Shown in pieces: positions 4,571-7,199 of a stretch of DNA of 7,199 bases. This DNA is from an uncultured bacterium (GTDB taxonomy: Bacteria; Desulfobacterota; Desulfobulbia; Desulfobulbales; Desulfobulbaceae): positions 1-7,199 of the forward strand of contig CAIMMA010000714.1 in the NCBI GenBank assembly GCA_903842475.1, given 5' to 3'. The position numbers were made by a program, and so were the translations under genes. Every line of letters starts with the position of its first letter. Position 1 is the stretch's first letter. The notes below the pieces were generated by a model. The model worked only from the letters and a program-made list of their open reading frames with translations, had not been told where the DNA came from and made no database searches.

Positions 4571-6367
4571 ATGCCAGCACGCCGTAATCCTTTGTTTTCC
4601 TCCCTGCATTTTCTCGGGAAAGTGCTGTTTATCGCAGCGCTCCTGTGTGCGCCGCTGACGGTGACCGCCGAAGAGAGCATCCCGCTTGTTATTCAACAGC
4701 GGCTTGAAGAGCTTTGTTTTGAAGAACAACCGGAAAAGAGCGTCAAGGAACCGATTTATGCCGCCGGTTACCTGCTCGACCTCTACCGTAAAAATCAATT
4801 CCAACTGCTTTGGACCAGCCCGGACAACATCAGCCAGTTGCAAGGCGCCATCATTGCCGGGGCCGAAGAGGGGCTGATCCCCGACGATTATCATCTCAAG
4901 GCCATCACCCATCTGGGTAACGAATTGAAGGGAACCCCCTCCCAGGCCATGCTGGTGGAATACGACCTGCTGCTCTCCGATGCCATGATCATGCTCGACC
5001 AGCATAAACGCTACGGCAAGGTCGATCCCCGCAAGGTCGAAGAGAAAAAGAACCTGGAACCCGCGACCCCCCGCAGCCTGCCCACCGACACCTACCTGAC
5101 CGCGATCCGCACCGGCACGGTCCGTGCGACCCTGGAGAGAAGTTCCCCCGAGCACCAGGCCTACATCAACTTAAAACAGGCCTTGACCCAGTACCGAAAA
5201 ATCGCCAGCAACGGCGGCTGGCCCAAGGTTCCCGCAGGTCCGAGCCTCAAACCGGGGATGCAGGACCAGCGGGTTGCGGCCATGCGCAAACGCCTGGCGG
5301 TGACCGGCGACTACCATGCAAAGAGTTCCGGCGATCCCACGGTCTTTGACGATGCCCTGGTCAAGGCGGTCAAGGCCTTTCAAACCCGACATCATCTCGA
5401 ACCCGATGGGGTCGGGGGGCAAACTACGATCAACGCCATGAATGTGCCGGTGGCCGACCGGATCAATCAGATCCGGGTCAATCTGGAACGGACCCGATTG
5501 GTGATCCGCGACATGCCCAGTTCCAGCCTGATCATCGACATCGCCGGATTCATGCTCCAGTACTACCACCAGGAAAAACTGGTCTGGTCCAGCAAGGTCA
5601 TGGTCGGCAAACCCTTTCATCAGACCCCGGTCTTCCGGTCCGCGGTGACCTATCTGGTGCTCAACCCGACCTGGACCATCCCCCCGGAAATCGCCAAAAA
5701 CGAAACGGTTCCCAGCATCAGCAAGGATTTGGGCTTTCTCAACAAACAGCGCCTTCGCGTCCTTGCCAGCGGCGGCACGGAAGTGGATGCCGCCACGATT
5801 CCCTGGAACCAGTACGTCGGCAAACACTTCCCCTATACCCTGCGTCAGGATTCAGGTGCGGACAACTCGCTGGGTCTGATCAAATTTCTCTTCCCCAACC
5901 CCTACCATGTGTATCTGCATGACACCCCGAGCAAATCCCTGTTCGGCAGGACCCAGCGGGCCTTCAGCCACGGCTGCATTCGGGTCCAGAACCCTCTGGA
6001 GCTGGGAAAATTACTGCTGGCCAACGACCTCGGTAACACGACCAACGAAGAAAAATTCGCGCAGATCCTGGCTTCCGGCAAAACCGCCACGGTTATTCTC
6101 AAACAACCGCTGCCCATTTTCCTCATCTACCTGACCACCAATGTCCGGGACGGGTTGGTGCTTTTCAAGCCCGACCTCTATGACCGCGACCCGGGGGTCT
6201 TCGAAGCGCTCAACGGATCGCCCTCCCTCCTGGAACAGACACCGCAGATTCCGGAAGCCAAGGTCCAGACCGCCAACATCCTGGCCGAAAAAACCGCCAA
6301 AGCCGTGGCCGCCGCCGCGGAAAGCCGCACCACCCAAACCGAGCAACATGCGAAAAATACCCTGTGA
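4571..6367 (+). CDS. Secreted YcbB/LdtD-type murein L,D-transpeptidase (YkuD family)
   Basis: Periplasmic enzyme of the class that makes 3-3 (mDAP-mDAP) peptidoglycan cross-links, using a catalytic cysteine and tetrapeptide donors. 598 residues, close to E. coli YcbB (615). Domains in order: signal peptide (basic MPARR, hydrophobic core about 18-30, likely cut after VTA at 33); N-terminal scaffold (about 45-215) with the WTSPDN and GLIPDDYH motifs; peptidoglycan-binding domain (about 224-290, LKPGMQDQRVAAMRKRL and AVKAFQTRHHLEPDG); YkuD catalytic domain (about 318-510) with NPTWTIPPEI, HDTPSKSLF (His450) and SHGCIRVQNP, giving His467, Cys469 and Arg471; then the YcbB-like post-catalytic segment LIYLTTNVRDGLVLFKPDLYDRD and an Ala-rich tail. 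All catalytic residues are intact. The start at 4571 is chosen for its signal peptide; only a weak AGAGA lies upstream. An in-frame ATG at 4433 has no ribosome binding site and would bury the signal peptide. No lipobox precedes Cys26. Confidence 0.93.
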   Translation: MPARRNPLFSSLHFLGKVLFIAALLCAPLTVTAEESIPLVIQQRLEELCFEEQPEKSVKEPIYAAGYLLDLYRKNQFQLLWTSPDNISQLQGAIIAGAEEGLIPDDYHLKAITHLGNELKGTPSQAMLVEYDLLLSDAMIMLDQHKRYGKVDPRKVEEKKNLEPATPRSLPTDTYLTAIRTGTVRATLERSSPEHQAYINLKQALTQYRKIASNGGWPKVPAGPSLKPGMQDQRVAAMRKRLAVTGDYHAKSSGDPTVFDDALVKAVKAFQTRHHLEPDGVGGQTTINAMNVPVADRINQIRVNLERTRLVIRDMPSSSLIIDIAGFMLQYYHQEKLVWSSKVMVGKPFHQTPVFRSAVTYLVLNPTWTIPPEIAKNETVPSISKDLGFLNKQRLRVLASGGTEVDAATIPWNQYVGKHFPYTLRQDSGADNSLGLIKFLFPNPYHVYLHDTPSKSLFGRTQRAFSHGCIRVQNPLELGKLLLANDLGNTTNEEKFAQILASGKTATVILKQPLPIFLIYLTTNVRDGLVLFKPDLYDRDPGVFEALNGSPSLLEQTPQIPEAKVQTANILAEKTAKAVAAAAESRTTQTEQHAKNTL

Positions 6368-6551
6368 ACTGACCCTCGGCAACGGCGGCGATGTGATTGC
6401 CATGGTGGAACTGGACGACGACGGCACCCTGCACATTCCTCGGTTCGCCACCTATGGCACCTTTGAGGAAGGGGTCCTCAAATGCCGGGTGATGATTCCC
6501 GAAGACCGGGAGAGCGTCCGCCGCGAGATCTGGCAGGAAGCGGGCCGATAG
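6348..6551 (+). CDS. Small acidic protein of unknown function overlapping the transpeptidase 3' end
   Basis: A 67-codon ORF in another frame whose ATG lies inside the last 20 bases of the transpeptidase gene, a typical overlap for translational coupling. It has no strong ribosome binding site of its own (only GAG at 6341-6343). The product starts MRKIPCELTL and is rich in Asp/Glu (ELDDDGT, MIPEDRES). It alternates hydrophobic and polar residues as in beta strands and ends in a charged helix-like stretch, VRREIWQEAGR. It has no signal peptide or membrane segment and two cysteines (6 and 46), and is probably cytoplasmic. I do not recognise the family. In its favour are the overlap, the reading frame filling the gap to the next gene, and sensible amino-acid composition. 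Against it are the short length and weak initiation site. Confidence 0.55.
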   Translation: MRKIPCELTLGNGGDVIAMVELDDDGTLHIPRFATYGTFEEGVLKCRVMIPEDRESVRREIWQEAGR

Positions 6552-6559
6552 CCTCGGCC
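6543..6559 (+). terminator. Hairpin over the stop codon of the small ORF, possible weak terminator
   Basis: GGCCGA (6543-6548) and TCGGCC (6554-6559) form a perfect 6-bp GC-rich stem with a 5-nt loop containing the TAG stop (6549-6551). It lies at the end of the plus-strand unit facing the convergent permease gene. No U-tract follows, so intrinsic termination is uncertain. Confidence 0.3.
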
Positions 6560-6588
6560 AGCGTCCGGATGGTGCCTGGAGACGGCGC

Positions 6589-7199
6589 TCAGCCGAGCAG
6601 GGCCACCGGCTTGCGCCGGATCACCGCATCGCTGGCCAGGCCGGCGATCACGGCGCAGAGCAGCGGCGCGGCCACCACCAGCAGCAGGCCCGACTGCCAC
6701 TCGAAACGCCAGATCCGGTCAAACAGCCACCAGGCCACGGCATAGGAACAGCCATAGCTCAAGACGGTGGCCGCCAGCGCCGCCATGCCTCCTATAAAAC
6801 CGAACTCCAGCATCACCAGCAGCCGAATCCGGCCGATCCCGGCCCCCAGCACCCGGAGCAGGTTGATTTCCCGCTCACGGCGCAACGCCTCCTGCCGGGC
6901 GATCGAAACCACCGCCACCAAGCCGGTCGCCAGGGCCAGCCAGGCCATGAACCGCAGCGAACTGGTCAGCTTGTCGCCGATCTCACCCAACTGCTCGACC
7001 AGCCGGGTCACATCGATCACCGAAATATTGGGGAACGCACCGACCAGCCGGTGCACGGTCGCCTGCTGTTCCGCCGGCGCCACCCGACTCACCGAAGCCA
7101 GAAAGGTCTTGGGCGCCTCATCCAGCACCCCCCGCTGCACCAGCATGAAAAAATTGGGCTGAAAACTGTTCCACCGCACCTTGCGCAGGTTGACGATTC
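6589..7199 (-). CDS. ABC transporter permease, FtsX/YbbP type, C-terminal part (runs off the right edge)
   Basis: C-terminal 202 residues of an inner-membrane ABC permease of the MacB/FtsX superfamily. The closest resemblance is to YbbP-like proteins, which work with a YbbA/LolD-type ATPase. The visible part opens with NLRKVRWNSFQPNFFML, followed by GVLDEAPKTF, a periplasmic segment pattern characteristic of YbbP-like permeases. Next come membrane helices at about residues 81-100, 126-158 (probably including a short break) and 170-188. Between the first two is the FtsX signature RREREINLLRVLGAG (107-120, cytoplasmic loop). It ends RRKPVALLG. The frame is open to the window edge; an in-frame GTG at 7179 lies inside the conserved segment and is not the start. 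The substrate cannot be told; YbbAP-type systems are often encoded beside a lysophospholipase-like gene (tesA), which would lie outside the window. Confidence 0.88.
   Translation of the reverse strand, partial: IVNLRKVRWNSFQPNFFMLVQRGVLDEAPKTFLASVSRVAPAEQQATVHRLVGAFPNISVIDVTRLVEQLGEIGDKLTSSLRFMAWLALATGLVAVVSIARQEALRREREINLLRVLGAGIGRIRLLVMLEFGFIGGMAALAATVLSYGCSYAVAWWLFDRIWRFEWQSGLLLVVAAPLLCAVIAGLASDAVIRRKPVALLG

Noticed and set aside
4225..4680. A 151-codon minus-strand ORF whose TGA overlaps the ald ATG as TGATG, suggesting translational coupling to ald.
   Set aside because: It starts antisense to the transpeptidase signal-peptide region, crosses the A10 run and the ald promoter, has no good ribosome binding site and no recognisable protein. 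The promoter at 4263-4292 lies within it and serves ald directly.
4442..5827. Two long minus-strand ORFs antisense to the transpeptidase gene.
   Set aside because: Both are codon-usage shadows with no initiation signals, opposite a gene with intact domains and catalytic residues.

Overview
The window looks like an ordinary chromosomal segment of a GC-rich Gram-negative bacterium. The best guess is a Desulfobacterota-type anaerobe (Desulfobulbales or Desulfuromonadales-like). That rests on the long-form PstC/PstA pair, the PPi-PFK-like phosphofructokinase and a YcbB-type periplasmic L,D-transpeptidase. It is inference from family resemblance, not proof. I see no mobile element, CRISPR array, tRNA or rRNA.

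Layout, left to right. (1) Minus strand, 1-1613: the start of pstA (cut by the window edge) preceded by pstC, the two inner-membrane permeases of the high-affinity phosphate ABC importer, transcribed leftward. (2) 1614-1907: a divergent control region between pstC and pfkA. It holds a 22-bp perfect palindrome, three close TAGGAT repeats and a plausible sigma70 promoter for pfkA. (3) Plus strand, 1908-3038: a 6-phosphofructokinase with an unusual nucleotide-site signature. (4) Minus strand, 3095-4225: alanine dehydrogenase, convergent with pfkA, with a clear extended -10 promoter at 4263-4292. (5) 4293-4570: a lower-GC control region between ald and the next gene, with several small dyads and a run of ten A. 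(6) Plus strand, 4571-6367: a secreted YcbB/LdtD-type L,D-transpeptidase, overlapped at its 3' end by a 67-codon unknown ORF (6348-6551). (7) Minus strand, 6589-7199: the C-terminal part of an FtsX/YbbP-type ABC transporter permease, cut by the right edge.

The genes form several independent units rather than one system: phosphate uptake, the committed step of glycolysis, alanine/pyruvate interconversion, peptidoglycan 3-3 cross-linking and an ABC permease. I find no evidence for a new multi-gene system. The points most worth a second look are the PFK active-site substitutions, the palindrome between pstC and pfkA, and the overlapping small ORF after the transpeptidase.
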